DNA from: CAZKRL01 sp964555295
GTDB taxonomy: Bacteria; Bacteroidota; Bacteroidia; Flavobacteriales_D; Sanyastnellaceae
Direction of reading: 5' to 3'
Assembly: GCA_964555295.1 (NCBI GenBank)
Contig: CAZKRL010000019.1
Coordinates: forward strand, 1-48,310
Length of the DNA stretch: 48,310 nt
The notes beneath the pieces were generated by a model that saw nothing but the letters and a program-made list of their open reading frames with translations, searched no databases and was not told the origin of the DNA. This document shows, one piece after another, positions 1-8,140 of the stretch (its first letter is position 1; each line of letters opens with the position of its first letter). A program made the translations under genes and the position numbers.

Positions 1-2880
1 ATCCCGGCTGCAACCAACCCACCGCGTGTAATTATAATCCGCTTGCGGGATGTGAATCAGAGTGCTACATGCCCGATGGATGCACCAACTCTGATGCGTG
101 CAATTTCGAGCCCGCGGCCACCTGTGATAACGGGTCATGCGTTATGCCCGGTTGTAAAATATCTACTGCATGCAATTATGAACCTGATGCTATTTGCAGC
201 GATCCTGACTATTGCATTTATCCGGCATGTGGAATTCCGGGCAGATGCAATTATGATTCACTCGCACTCTGCATCGACAATAGCATCTGCTTGTATTCAC
301 TTTGTTCAGATGCTGAAGCGTGCAATTATAGTCCCACCAGCCAATGTGATGACGGCAATACATGTATCTACGGCAATGCCGGCTGTATATTCCAAGGCGC
401 ATGCAATTATGATAGCACCGCCGTTTGTAATAGCGGAACATGCATCTACCCCGGATGCCTTGAACCCGGTGCTTGCAATTACAATGCATTGGCCGGTTGC
501 AGTGACAACTCATGTGTTTACGCAGAAGAATTCTACACCTGTGCAGGGTTATGCATCAACGACTCGGATGGAGACTTTGTTTGTGATGAATTGGAAGTTT
601 CAGGCTGTATTGAGCCTCAGGCATGTAATTTCAATCCACTCGCTACTAACCCTACGAACACATGTTTCTATGCCGAGGAGTTTTATTTCTGCGACGGCAA
701 CTGCCAGTTTGATATTGATCAAGACGAAATCTGCGACCAACTTGAAATTGCAGGTTGCGTAGATACTCTTGCATGCAACTTCAATCCATTCGTACTCCAA
801 GCCTCAGATGAATGCGTGTTTCCCGGCTGTAACGATGCAACTGCCTGTAATTTTAATTCGCTTGCAGGATGTAATGACAACTCGTGCGAATACCCTGACA
901 ACTGCGGAAACTGTGGCGGGGTAAATGGATGCACCGAAAGCACCGCCTGCAACTATGACTCATCAGCGACATGCAATGATAGCACATGTACATATCCACT
1001 GTTGTATCTGGATTGTGCGGGAAACTGCCTTCAAGATTCTGATGGCGACCTGGTTTGCGATTCACTTGAGATAGTAGGATGCCAGCAAAGCAACGCATGC
1101 AACTTCAACCCATTTGCTACAGATTCTGATGAAACATGCGTATATCCGGGATGCACCGACTCGAGTGCATGCAACTACGCCCCCAACGCTCAGTGTGAAG
1201 GTCAATGCCTCTACCCTGGCTGCAGTGACATAATGGCCTGCAATTATTCAACGGATGCCGCATGTCTGGATGTATCCGCGTGCATTTACCCTCAAGAATT
1301 TTTAGACTGCTCAGGGAATTGCTTGCAGGATAATGACCTTGATGGAATTTGCGACAATTATGAAATTGTGGGCTGCATGAACAGCACAGCGTGCAACTAT
1401 AATATCAATGCAACCGACTCCTCCGAAAATTGTGAATTCCCTGTTAACGGATACGATTGCGATGGAAACTGTATCGACGACATTGATGGAGATTTAGTTT
1501 GTGACAATCAAGAAGTTTCAGGTTGCACTGATGTGCTGTCTTGCAATTACAACTCACTTGCCACCGACGACGACGGAAATTGCATAACGGCGGGATGCCA
1601 GGTTTTAGGGGCTTGCAATTATGACGTGAATGCTGCCTGCTCCAATATTCTGACATGCGACTTTCCTGGTTGTGGCGACATTAACGCGTGCAACTACAAC
1701 CCATCAGCCACGTGTGTCAACGATTCAAACTGCACATACGGAATTTCAGGATGCATCTTTGAGAGTGCCTGCAACTTCAACATCGATGCTAACTGCAATG
1801 ACGGAAGCTGTGTGTACCCGGGATGTACCGAATTCGGAGCATGCAACTATGATCCCAATGCAGGTTGCAGCAATAATTTATGTATCTATGCTGAACTATA
1901 TTACGATTGTGGCGGACTTTGTTTGCAAGATGTCGATAACGACAACATTTGTGATGAACTTGAAATAACCGGCTGCACCAACCCACAAGCATGCAATTAC
2001 AACCCACTGGCAACTGAGAGCGCCGACACCTGCTATTTCCCCGAACTATATTATACCTGCAGTGGCAATTGTCAATTCGATATTGACAATGACGGGATCT
2101 GCGATGCACTTGAAACAATAGGATGCATGGATACTTTGGCTTGCAACTTCAATCCATTTGTATTTGAATCCGACAATAGTTGTCAGTATGCGGCGCTCTA
2201 TTATGATTGTCAGAACATATGCATCCATGACGTCGACGGAGATTCCATTTGTGATGAATTAGAAGAAACGGGTTGCACAGATAATCTGGCCTGCAACTTC
2301 AATGGTTTTGTTCTGATCGACGATGGCAGCTGTATATACTCTGACTCAATTTTGGATTGTACAGGGGTTTGTTATTTCGACTCTGACAGCGATGGAATTT
2401 GTGATCAGCTGGAAACAGCGGGCTGCACTGACTCGTTGGCGTGTAACTACAATAGCTTAGTGACGAATGACGACGGAACATGTGCTTATCCCAATGAATT
2501 CTATGACTGCAACGGAGCATGTATCGATGATGCAGACAATGATCAGATTTGTGACCCACTGGAAGCCTCAGGCTGCACCGATACAACGGCCTGCAATTAC
2601 AATGCATTTGTAACAAATTCCGACAGTAGCTGCACCTACCCCGGATGCACCGATCCTACAGCTTGCAATTTCAACATACTTGCAGGTTGTGATGATGCAT
2701 CATGTATACAACCTAACTTGTGCGGCGAGTGCGATGGTGCAGAAGGTTGCTCAGACCTCATGGCATGTAACTATTCGAACGCGGCAACCTGTGATAATGG
2801 GAGCTGTATATACCCCGGCTGCACAAACGAGTTAGCATGTAACTACGACCTCACTGCTGGTTGTGACGACAGTTCTTGTA
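1..2880 (+). repeat. Coding array of about 28 'ACNY/ACNF' cysteine-rich units
   Basis: Direct, degenerate coding repeats. The short form is about 69-75 bp, and a longer form carries the D-x-D-x-D linker that ends in E-x-x-GC. The conserved DNA core is tgcaa[ct]t[at][ct]aa, encoding CNYN or CNFN. Copies have diverged at the nucleotide level, which argues for an old expansion. The array continues past the left edge of the window. Confidence 0.8.
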
Positions 2881-3359
2881 CCGTAATTGAAACGTTCAGT
2901 ATTATCGGTCAATCCATCGCGAATTACGACACCTTTTTTTATCAATATCCGGGAAACCCCGAGCATCTATTCAATTGGACAATCAATGGTGGACTTATTC
3001 TCAGCGGGCAAGGTGGTAATTGGGTAGAGGTAGTTTGGACAACCTACGGAACACTGTGTGTAACTGAAATTGCGGAAGACTGCAACGGCGAAACCGTTTG
3101 CTTAGAAATAATTCTTGCAGATATTGACGACACGCCAGACACGCATTTCAGCATATACCCCAATCCCTCGAATGGAGCATTTACGATACATTCAAACGCA
3201 AACCAACCTTTCGTGTATCGATTGATTGACATCACTGCAAAAACGGTTGCACAAGGCACTATCACACAAGGACTTCAAAACGTTGACTTCCAACATCTAC
3301 CTGCAGGCAGTTACACTTTAATGATCGATACCCTGCCTTATAGAATTATTATCGAATAA
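1..3359 (+). CDS. Giant cysteine-rich repeat protein with T9SS type A sorting domain (5' end outside window)
   Basis: The reading frame is already open at base 3 and the repeats continue to the window edge, so the true start and signal peptide lie upstream. The visible part has about 28 copies of a short unit built around A-C-N-[YF], each with about four Cys (GC-x-ACN-x-C-x-SC). In ten places a linker with the pattern D-x-D-x-D-x-[IV]-C-D-x-x-E-x-x-GC is interposed; its spaced acidic residues resemble the calcium-binding loops of thrombospondin type 3 repeats. After the repeats comes a beta-rich Ig/PKD-like segment (about bases 2880-3120) and a typical type A T9SS C-terminal domain starting at YPNPSNG. 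Such tails direct export across the outer membrane and surface attachment or release. The Cys are presumably paired as disulfides outside the cell. The function is unknown; a structural or adhesive surface fibre is an inference. A shorter array of the same unit occurs in the gene at 31548-33788. Confidence 0.85.
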   Translation, partial: PGCNQPTACNYNPLAGCESECYMPDGCTNSDACNFEPAATCDNGSCVMPGCKISTACNYEPDAICSDPDYCIYPACGIPGRCNYDSLALCIDNSICLYSLCSDAEACNYSPTSQCDDGNTCIYGNAGCIFQGACNYDSTAVCNSGTCIYPGCLEPGACNYNALAGCSDNSCVYAEEFYTCAGLCINDSDGDFVCDELEVSGCIEPQACNFNPLATNPTNTCFYAEEFYFCDGNCQFDIDQDEICDQLEIAGCVDTLACNFNPFVLQASDECVFPGCNDATACNFNSLAGCNDNSCEYPDNCGNCGGVNGCTESTACNYDSSATCNDSTCTYPLLYLDCAGNCLQDSDGDLVCDSLEIVGCQQSNACNFNPFATDSDETCVYPGCTDSSACNYAPNAQCEGQCLYPGCSDIMACNYSTDAACLDVSACIYPQEFLDCSGNCLQDNDLDGICDNYEIVGCMNSTACNYNINATDSSENCEFPVNGYDCDGNCIDDIDGDLVCDNQEVSGCTDVLSCNYNSLATDDDGNCITAGCQVLGACNYDVNAACSNILTCDFPGCGDINACNYNPSATCVNDSNCTYGISGCIFESACNFNIDANCNDGSCVYPGCTEFGACNYDPNAGCSNNLCIYAELYYDCGGLCLQDVDNDNICDELEITGCTNPQACNYNPLATESADTCYFPELYYTCSGNCQFDIDNDGICDALETIGCMDTLACNFNPFVFESDNSCQYAALYYDCQNICIHDVDGDSICDELEETGCTDNLACNFNGFVLIDDGSCIYSDSILDCTGVCYFDSDSDGICDQLETAGCTDSLACNYNSLVTNDDGTCAYPNEFYDCNGACIDDADNDQICDPLEASGCTDTTACNYNAFVTNSDSSCTYPGCTDPTACNFNILAGCDDASCIQPNLCGECDGAEGCSDLMACNYSNAATCDNGSCIYPGCTNELACNYDLTAGCDDSSCTVIETFSIIGQSIANYDTFFYQYPGNPEHLFNWTINGGLILSGQGGNWVEVVWTTYGTLCVTEIAEDCNGETVCLEIILADIDDTPDTHFSIYPNPSNGAFTIHSNANQPFVYRLIDITAKTVAQGTITQGLQNVDFQHLPAGSYTLMIDTLPYRIIIE

Positions 3360-3526
3360 AACCAACGGAGCAAAATGCCAGAATCAAAATGAAAGCACAC
3401 TTCGCCCAGTATCATGATTTGTGATTACGGGCGTAGCAATTTCGGCAATGTCACAACCTATTGCCAGATTCTATTTTGTCGCCCTACCCTTACTCGAGCA
3501 GCGAAGCTTTGAACCCTCAATAATTG

Positions 3527-3534
3527 TAGATTTG
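3527..3534 (+). promoter_or_regulatory. Possible -7 promoter element TAGATTTG
   Basis: This exact match to the Bacteroidota -7 consensus TAnnTTTG lies 24 nt before the ATG at 3559. A TTTG at 3508-3511 could be the -33 element, but the spacing of 15 is shorter than usual. If real, it supports the ATG at 3559 over earlier starts in the same frame. Confidence 0.3.
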
Positions 3535-3558
3535 CCGAACTCAATCAAGCCCGAAAAT

Positions 3559-4095
3559 ATGAGTCAAATCAATGTCGTAAGCGGAAAAAACTGTCGCATC
3601 GCGCCTACTGCCATCCTTGAGAATGTAGTTTGTGGTGACAATGTTTCTATTGGAAATTTTGCTGAACTCAAAAACATCGTCATCGGCGATGACTCCAAGA
3701 TTGGAGGCCATGTGGTCATGTATTCACCTGATGAGACAAAACCCATCAGAATCGGTAAGAATGTTGTTGTTGCGCATGGCACTTACGGCGAAGCAACCGG
3801 CGGAGAAATACACATATCCGATAATGCATCCGTTGCGCACCGCTGCACCCTGCTTACGAGTAGCGACAGTCCGTGGAGTCCGGAATTAGAAAGCATTTAT
3901 CCTTTGCAGTGCGGCGGAATTACCATGCATCAGCACACGTGGATTGGCGTGGGTTGCACGGTACTCCCCAACGTAGTACTTAATGAAGGAATCATTGTAG
4001 GAGCCCATAGCTTGATACGACCTGGAACCTATAAACCCTGGACATTATACGGCGGCACTCCCTGCAAAGAGCTGAAAACAATTGCAAGAAAATAA
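3559..4095 (+). CDS. Left-handed beta-helix (hexapeptide repeat) acyltransferase
   Basis: The 178-residue product has runs of the hexapeptide pattern [LIV]-G-x-x-x-x over residues about 8-150 (for example IGNFAEL, IGDDSKIGGHV, IGKNVVV). It also has a C-terminal IGVGCTVLPNVVLNEG-IIVGAHSLI section and a closing YGGTPCKELK, as in CatB/WcaF-type O-acetyltransferases, which transfer acyl groups from acyl-CoA to sugars. The His in VVAHGTYGE or in SVAHRC is a candidate catalytic base. The frame stays open upstream to a GTG at 3421 with an ATG at 3451, but the added residues do not look like the family, so the ATG at 3559 was chosen. The glycosyltransferase frame follows immediately, which suggests a shared role in modifying a surface polysaccharide or lipid. 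The exact substrate cannot be told. Confidence 0.75.
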   Translation: MSQINVVSGKNCRIAPTAILENVVCGDNVSIGNFAELKNIVIGDDSKIGGHVVMYSPDETKPIRIGKNVVVAHGTYGEATGGEIHISDNASVAHRCTLLTSSDSPWSPELESIYPLQCGGITMHQHTWIGVGCTVLPNVVLNEGIIVGAHSLIRPGTYKPWTLYGGTPCKELKTIARK

Positions 4096-4117
4096 TTCTA
4101 ATATCAACCCAGATAAG

Positions 4118-5071
4118 ATGAAAGAGGAACGTACAGGTATAAGCGTGATTATTCCATGTTTCAATGAAGAACCGAATTTAGATGAGCTGATAAAACGACT
4201 CGGAGAATTCGGAGAATCGAATAAGGCGATTTCTTTAGAAATCATTTTTGTTGACGACTGTTCCACTGACGGCACTTACCGCAAACTTCAATCCTACAAG
4301 CACGAAAATTATTCCTGTAGACTGATTAAACTCTCAAAAAATTGTGGTTCACACATTGCCTTCAGAGCGGGTTGCAGTATTGCAAGACATAGCATTGTTA
4401 CCCAAACCAGCAGCGACCTCCAGCATCCACTCACACTGATAACTGACACGTTAAAGTCTATGCAATCCAACAATGCTGACGTTGTAATAGCGGTAAGGTC
4501 AAATGACTATTATGAGAGTCTCTTCGAGAAATTATTTTCTCGATTCTATACAAAACTTGTAAGAAAATATGCTGCAGCCAACTACCCAGAGGGTGGCTTT
4601 GATGTATTCATGATCAACGGCCGCGTAAAAGCACTATTGAACAAACATGTCGAAGACAATTCATCCGTTATGCTGCAAATACTCAGCTTCGGACTCACTC
4701 AAAATAAAATCAACTACGACAAAGCTCACCGTTATAAAGGAAAATCCAAGTGGACGCTTACCAAGAAAATAAAGTTGTTCATTGACACATTCGTAGCATA
4801 TTCATACGCCCCCTTGCGCTTCCTTACACTAACCGGATTCTTTCTATTGTTTCTTGGAGTTGTATGGTCAACCTACCTCATTATTCGAAAGATTACGGTT
4901 GGCGACCTCGAATTGGGATGGCCAATGCTATACAGCACCATCATATTGGGATTCGGAATAACCAATGTTTCGCTGGGAATTATAGCTGAATACCTATGGC
5001 GCACACTTGACGCCTCGCGCAATCGCCCAGTATTTATAATAGACCAAGATGAAGTGCTATCCAATGACTGA
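4118..5071 (+). CDS. Membrane-anchored GT2 glycosyltransferase (DPM1/GtrB/ArnC type)
   Basis: The 317-residue protein opens with the GT-A fold signature ISVIIPCFNEEPNLDEL, followed by EIIFVDDCSTDGT and QTSSDLQHP, where the second acidic motif of undecaprenyl-phosphate or dolichyl-phosphate glycosyltransferases is expected. Two hydrophobic helices near residues 225-250 and 265-290 anchor it in the inner membrane. By family, it transfers a sugar from a nucleotide donor to polyprenyl phosphate for later use in O-antigen or lipid A decoration. The frame extends back to a TTG at 4082 inside the acyltransferase gene, but the ATG at 4118 begins just before the catalytic fold and is preferred. The 3' end overlaps the convergent pnuC-like gene by 38 bp. 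Confidence 0.85.
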   Translation: MKEERTGISVIIPCFNEEPNLDELIKRLGEFGESNKAISLEIIFVDDCSTDGTYRKLQSYKHENYSCRLIKLSKNCGSHIAFRAGCSIARHSIVTQTSSDLQHPLTLITDTLKSMQSNNADVVIAVRSNDYYESLFEKLFSRFYTKLVRKYAAANYPEGGFDVFMINGRVKALLNKHVEDNSSVMLQILSFGLTQNKINYDKAHRYKGKSKWTLTKKIKLFIDTFVAYSYAPLRFLTLTGFFLLFLGVVWSTYLIIRKITVGDLELGWPMLYSTIILGFGITNVSLGIIAEYLWRTLDASRNRPVFIIDQDEVLSND

Positions 5072-5636
5072 TTTGATTTGAAATCTGCAAATCCCAGTAT
5101 CCATCAATAGAAAGCAGCACATAGACCAAATACAAAAAGGAAGTACTGAATAGTTTTTTCATTACGCAGATTAATAGGGCAATGCAATTAGAAGCGAGCA
5201 GATAGAGCCAACAGGCCTCTGAATAGGTGACCATCAACCAAGTTCCAATGATTGCTGAAACGGCTACGAAACTGTCGGCCCAAACATAACCGGATGTATT
5301 CAACCGCCTGAGCAAAATACCCAAGACAATTACCATAAAAATTCCAATTGAGACGATCAAAAAATGATTCCATTGCGACGGATTGGGCTGATGCCAATCC
5401 AAAGGATGATAGCCCCCATAAATAGCTAAACCAACATAAACGCATTGTAAGCCAAACTCCGCAAATAATTTCTCTCGCAGATATACAAAGGCAAGCAACA
5501 ACGACCCTATAAAACCAAACAAATAGCAAATGCGATACTCAGTTAGATATAGTATTGTGTATGCTAAGCTGAACACCACCGCTACTAATTCAAACAATGG
5601 TGGCAGAGCCTTCGAAAAAAACTTTTCCCGGTTCAA
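5034..5636 (-). CDS. pnuC: PnuC-family vitamin (nicotinamide riboside-type) transporter
   Basis: A 200-residue polytopic membrane protein with about seven hydrophobic helices. The segments LREKLFAEFGLQCVYVGLAIYGGY and, near the C-terminus, SFLYLVYVLLSIDGYWDLQ match the conserved helices of PnuC transporters (the conserved pattern is K-x-Y-A-[DE]-x-x-L-Q and L-x-x-x-x-x-x-x-GYxxW). By family it admits nicotinamide riboside, or a related vitamin such as thiamine, by facilitated diffusion coupled to intracellular phosphorylation. No TPP-riboswitch-like leader was noticed upstream and no kinase gene is adjacent, so the vitamin is undecided. No in-frame ATG exists before the first helix; the TTG at 5636 is the best start. 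The last codons are antisense to the 3' end of the glycosyltransferase gene. Confidence 0.8.
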   Translation of the reverse strand: MNREKFFSKALPPLFELVAVVFSLAYTILYLTEYRICYLFGFIGSLLLAFVYLREKLFAEFGLQCVYVGLAIYGGYHPLDWHQPNPSQWNHFLIVSIGIFMVIVLGILLRRLNTSGYVWADSFVAVSAIIGTWLMVTYSEACWLYLLASNCIALLICVMKKLFSTSFLYLVYVLLSIDGYWDLQISNQISHWIALHLGLL

Positions 5637-5702
5637 AATGTTATCCTCATGCTTATTCTAATTTGCGACAATAACCAAAGATCTGTAACAAATAAAATTC
5701 AA

Positions 5703-7634
5703 ATGAAAAAAAAATTACTTACTCTAATTGCGATTCTTGCCATCCTCGGGCAATTGTATTCGCAAAGAAACTGCGGTACCACAGAGTATCAGCACAACCT
5801 TGAAATCAATGATCCGTCCATCATCCGTAATCGCGAGGAAATCGAAGAGTTCACCAGAAATTTCGTAACTCAATACTCTGAGGGCGAGCGCGTGAATGTG
5901 ACCATCCCGGTGGTGGTGCATGTGGTTTGGAATACAACGACCGAAAATATCAGTGATGCGCAAATACAGTCACAGCTTACAGTTCTTAATAATGATTTCC
6001 GCAGACTAAATGCGGATGTAGCAAATACTCCATCGGCATTCTCCAATCTCACAGCAGATGCCAATATCAATTTTTGTCTTGCTTCAGTTGACCCAAACGG
6101 CAATGCAACAAACGGAGTCGTTAGAGTTCAAACCAGTGTAACAGCATTTGGAACCAACGACCAGGTGAAATCCTCGAGCACAGGTGGTTCGAATGCTTGG
6201 GATAGAAATCGTTACCTGAATTTATGGGTCTGTGACATCAGCGGAGGAATTCTCGGATACGCTCAATTCCCCGGTGGATCTGCCAGTACCGACGGCGTTG
6301 TTGTAGACTATCAATATTTTGGCACTACCGGCACAGCTACAGCACCTTTTAACAAAGGCAGAACCGCTACTCATGAGATAGGGCACTGGCTCAATCTTTA
6401 TCACATCTGGGGTGATGATGGCACGGGTTGCACCGGATCTGACTTGGTTTCAGATACACCCAATCAGGGAAGTGAAAACTATGGCTGTCCTGTTTTCCCC
6501 AAAGTGTCATGCAGCAATGGCCCCAATGGTGATATGTTCATGAACTATATGGATTACACAGATGATGCGTGTATGTTTATGTTTTCCACAGGGCAAGCTG
6601 CAAGAATGCAAGCACTATTTGCTTCCGGTGGTGCCCGCGTCTCTCTTCTGACCTCCAATGGTTGTGGCACACCAACACCTGTAATTTGCGGCAATGTGAC
6701 CGGCTTGTCAGTGGCCTCCATAACACAAACGTCAGCCAATGTATCATGGTCGGCACTAACAGGTGCAACTTCATATACAGTTCAGTACAAACCCACATCG
6801 TCAACCACATTCACGAGTGTAGATGTTGCAACAACCTCATACAGCATCACCGGGCTTACCGCAGGCACCTCTTATAATGTGCAGGTGCGAGCAAATTGTG
6901 CTGCCGGTAATGGTGCGTTCACTGCATCCACCTTTACTACTGCGGCGCCCACCTCAACTTGTACGGACATATATGAAACTAATAACACTTCTTCCCAAGC
7001 GAAGACCATTTCAGTAAACACGAATATTATTGCAAGGATTGGTAATAGCACCGATAAAGACTGGTTCCGTTTTTCGAATACCACTTCTGCCAGAAACATA
7101 AGAATTGATCTAACCAATTTGCCCGCAGATTACGATGTTCGTCTTTACAACCCCAGCGGAACACAAGTGGCAATTTCACAAAATGGAGGAACGACCTCTG
7201 AAGTAATCAACTATAATACAACCACAACGGGCACATGGCGCGTGCAGGTGTATGGTTACAACGGCGCTTTTAACGCAAGTTCATGTTACACTTTGAGAGC
7301 TTCTATTTCTTCAACGGCTTTCCGTGAAGATGGCACCGAATCAGAAGTACCCGCAGATCTGGTTTCTGATGCGAGCGAGCCACTTCAGATTGCCTCCATA
7401 TTCCCGAACCCCACCAACGGCAAACTGAATTTAATTCTTGACTCACAGGTAGACGGATACGTGCAAATGAATATCATGGATATTACCGGTCGCACCGCCA
7501 TAACCTCATTACTTCAGGTTGTTTCGGGGCGCAATTCCGCCCTTATCGACATCGCAGAACTCCCGAATGGCGTTTACAATGTCATCGTTTCTGACGGCAA
7601 CCACAGAAGTACTCAACTCGTCATTAAGCAGTAA
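5703..7634 (+). CDS. Secreted M43 (pappalysin-type) zinc metalloprotease with FN3, PPC and T9SS type A domains
   Basis: The 643-residue protein starts with a signal peptide (MKKKLLTLIAILAILG...). The metzincin zinc site HEIGHWLNLYH gives ligands H224, H228 and H234 and catalytic E225; a Met-turn region follows (FMNYMDYTDDACM). These are the hallmarks of peptidase family M43, which includes ulilysin and pappalysin. A fibronectin III domain follows (about residues 335-415). Next comes a PPC-like beta-sandwich (about 420-535; starts DIYETNNTSSQA, contains DKDWFRF), then a type A T9SS tail from FPNPTNGKL to the end. The enzyme is inferred to be exported to the surface or medium to digest proteins. 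The frame runs upstream to 5649, but the ATG at 5703 begins the signal peptide. A strong terminator follows the stop. TAATTTGC at 5659-5666 could be part of its promoter. Confidence 0.92.
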   Translation: MKKKLLTLIAILAILGQLYSQRNCGTTEYQHNLEINDPSIIRNREEIEEFTRNFVTQYSEGERVNVTIPVVVHVVWNTTTENISDAQIQSQLTVLNNDFRRLNADVANTPSAFSNLTADANINFCLASVDPNGNATNGVVRVQTSVTAFGTNDQVKSSSTGGSNAWDRNRYLNLWVCDISGGILGYAQFPGGSASTDGVVVDYQYFGTTGTATAPFNKGRTATHEIGHWLNLYHIWGDDGTGCTGSDLVSDTPNQGSENYGCPVFPKVSCSNGPNGDMFMNYMDYTDDACMFMFSTGQAARMQALFASGGARVSLLTSNGCGTPTPVICGNVTGLSVASITQTSANVSWSALTGATSYTVQYKPTSSTTFTSVDVATTSYSITGLTAGTSYNVQVRANCAAGNGAFTASTFTTAAPTSTCTDIYETNNTSSQAKTISVNTNIIARIGNSTDKDWFRFSNTTSARNIRIDLTNLPADYDVRLYNPSGTQVAISQNGGTTSEVINYNTTTTGTWRVQVYGYNGAFNASSCYTLRASISSTAFREDGTESEVPADLVSDASEPLQIASIFPNPTNGKLNLILDSQVDGYVQMNIMDITGRTAITSLLQVVSGRNSALIDIAELPNGVYNVIVSDGNHRSTQLVIKQ

Positions 7635-7650
7635 CCCTTCTGAAAGAATG

Positions 7651-7677
7651 AAAGCCCCGTTTATGCGGGGCTTTTTT
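7651..7677 (+). terminator. Intrinsic terminator after the M43 protease gene
   Basis: A perfect 9-bp stem, AAAGCCCCG pairing with CGGGGCTTT, encloses a 6-nt loop and is followed by a T-run. It begins 16 nt after the stop of the protease gene. The A-rich left arm also makes it partly bidirectional, so it may serve the opposite-strand gene whose stop is at 7701. Confidence 0.88.
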
Positions 7678-7700
7678 TATTCATAATATCAAAGTTCAAA

Positions 7701-8030
7701 CTACTTCATGGGCATCAGTGAAGACCCTCGAAGAATTTCATATAACTCCTCAGGTGTGGTATTCTCGAAGCCCATCTTAAAACGAAAACAAGAGGGAGTG
7801 ACGACCCAAATACATAAATAAATCCTGTCGGGATCGATGAATCCGTTTCGCACAATGAGGATGCAACGCGGAAATTTCGGGTGTGTTCGCACTTCTAAAT
7901 CCTGTTCATCAGGAAACTCAGTACACCTTGCCTCGTAGGCTTCCTTAAGCATAATCTGCATGGCGAGAACGTATTGTCTGCTACTTAATTCTTGACTATC
8001 AGTAACGTTTGCCGGAATTATTATGTCCAT
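7701..8030 (-). CDS. Small protein of unknown function (109 residues)
   Basis: This protein was not recognised. It is a soluble-looking, mixed alpha/beta sequence with no signal peptide or membrane helix. Visible features are a charged helix (VLAMQIMLKEAYEARCTEF), a strand pair around CILIVRNGF and RIYLCIWVVTPSCFRFKMGF, and a C-terminal helix TTPEELYEILRG. The frame continues upstream to a TTG at 8087. That TTG lies inside a TAGTTTTG promoter-like element, so the ATG at 8030 is preferred. It lies just downstream of the histidine kinase gene in the same direction (gap about 110 nt), but it has its own likely promoter, so a functional link is only possible. Confidence 0.6.
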   Translation of the reverse strand: MDIIIPANVTDSQELSSRQYVLAMQIMLKEAYEARCTEFPDEQDLEVRTHPKFPRCILIVRNGFIDPDRIYLCIWVVTPSCFRFKMGFENTTPEELYEILRGSSLMPMK

Positions 8031-8084
8031 TCTTGTCAACTTTAAATCGGCCGAAAGAAAAATCAGCCCATCGACAATAAAGGT

Positions 8085-8092
8085 CAAAACTA
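8085..8092 (-). promoter_or_regulatory. Possible -7 promoter element TAGTTTTG
   Basis: The minus strand reads TAGTTTTG, an exact TAnnTTTG match, 54 nt before the ATG at 8030. It overlaps the alternative TTG start of the same frame. No clear -33 TTTG was found at the right distance. Confidence 0.35.
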
Positions 8093-8140
8093 TAATCGGT
8101 TAAAGGAGAAAGCACTTTCGAAAAGCAAATAGAATTGAGC

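Noticed and set aside
43..762. A 239-residue open frame on the plus strand overlapping the repeat gene
   Set aside because: It is a by-product of the repeated DNA read in another frame; it has no recognisable domain and the main frame is clearly the real one.
1..2880. Regular direct repeats that could suggest a CRISPR array or a tandem satellite
   Set aside because: The units are degenerate, in frame throughout and encode a consistent Cys-rich pattern; there are no identical repeats with unique spacers.
3360..3558. Possible 5' extension of the acyltransferase or a small frameshifted gene between 3389 and 3558
   Set aside because: Short frames from 3389 and 3414 stop after 11 and about 32 codons and match nothing; the in-frame extension to 3421 does not look like the family. 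I see nothing certain in this 200-nt stretch beyond the -7-like element.
5637..5702. Possible riboswitch upstream of pnuC
   Set aside because: Only about 60 nt separate it from the start of the divergent protease gene and no thiamine-box or other conserved aptamer core could be read.
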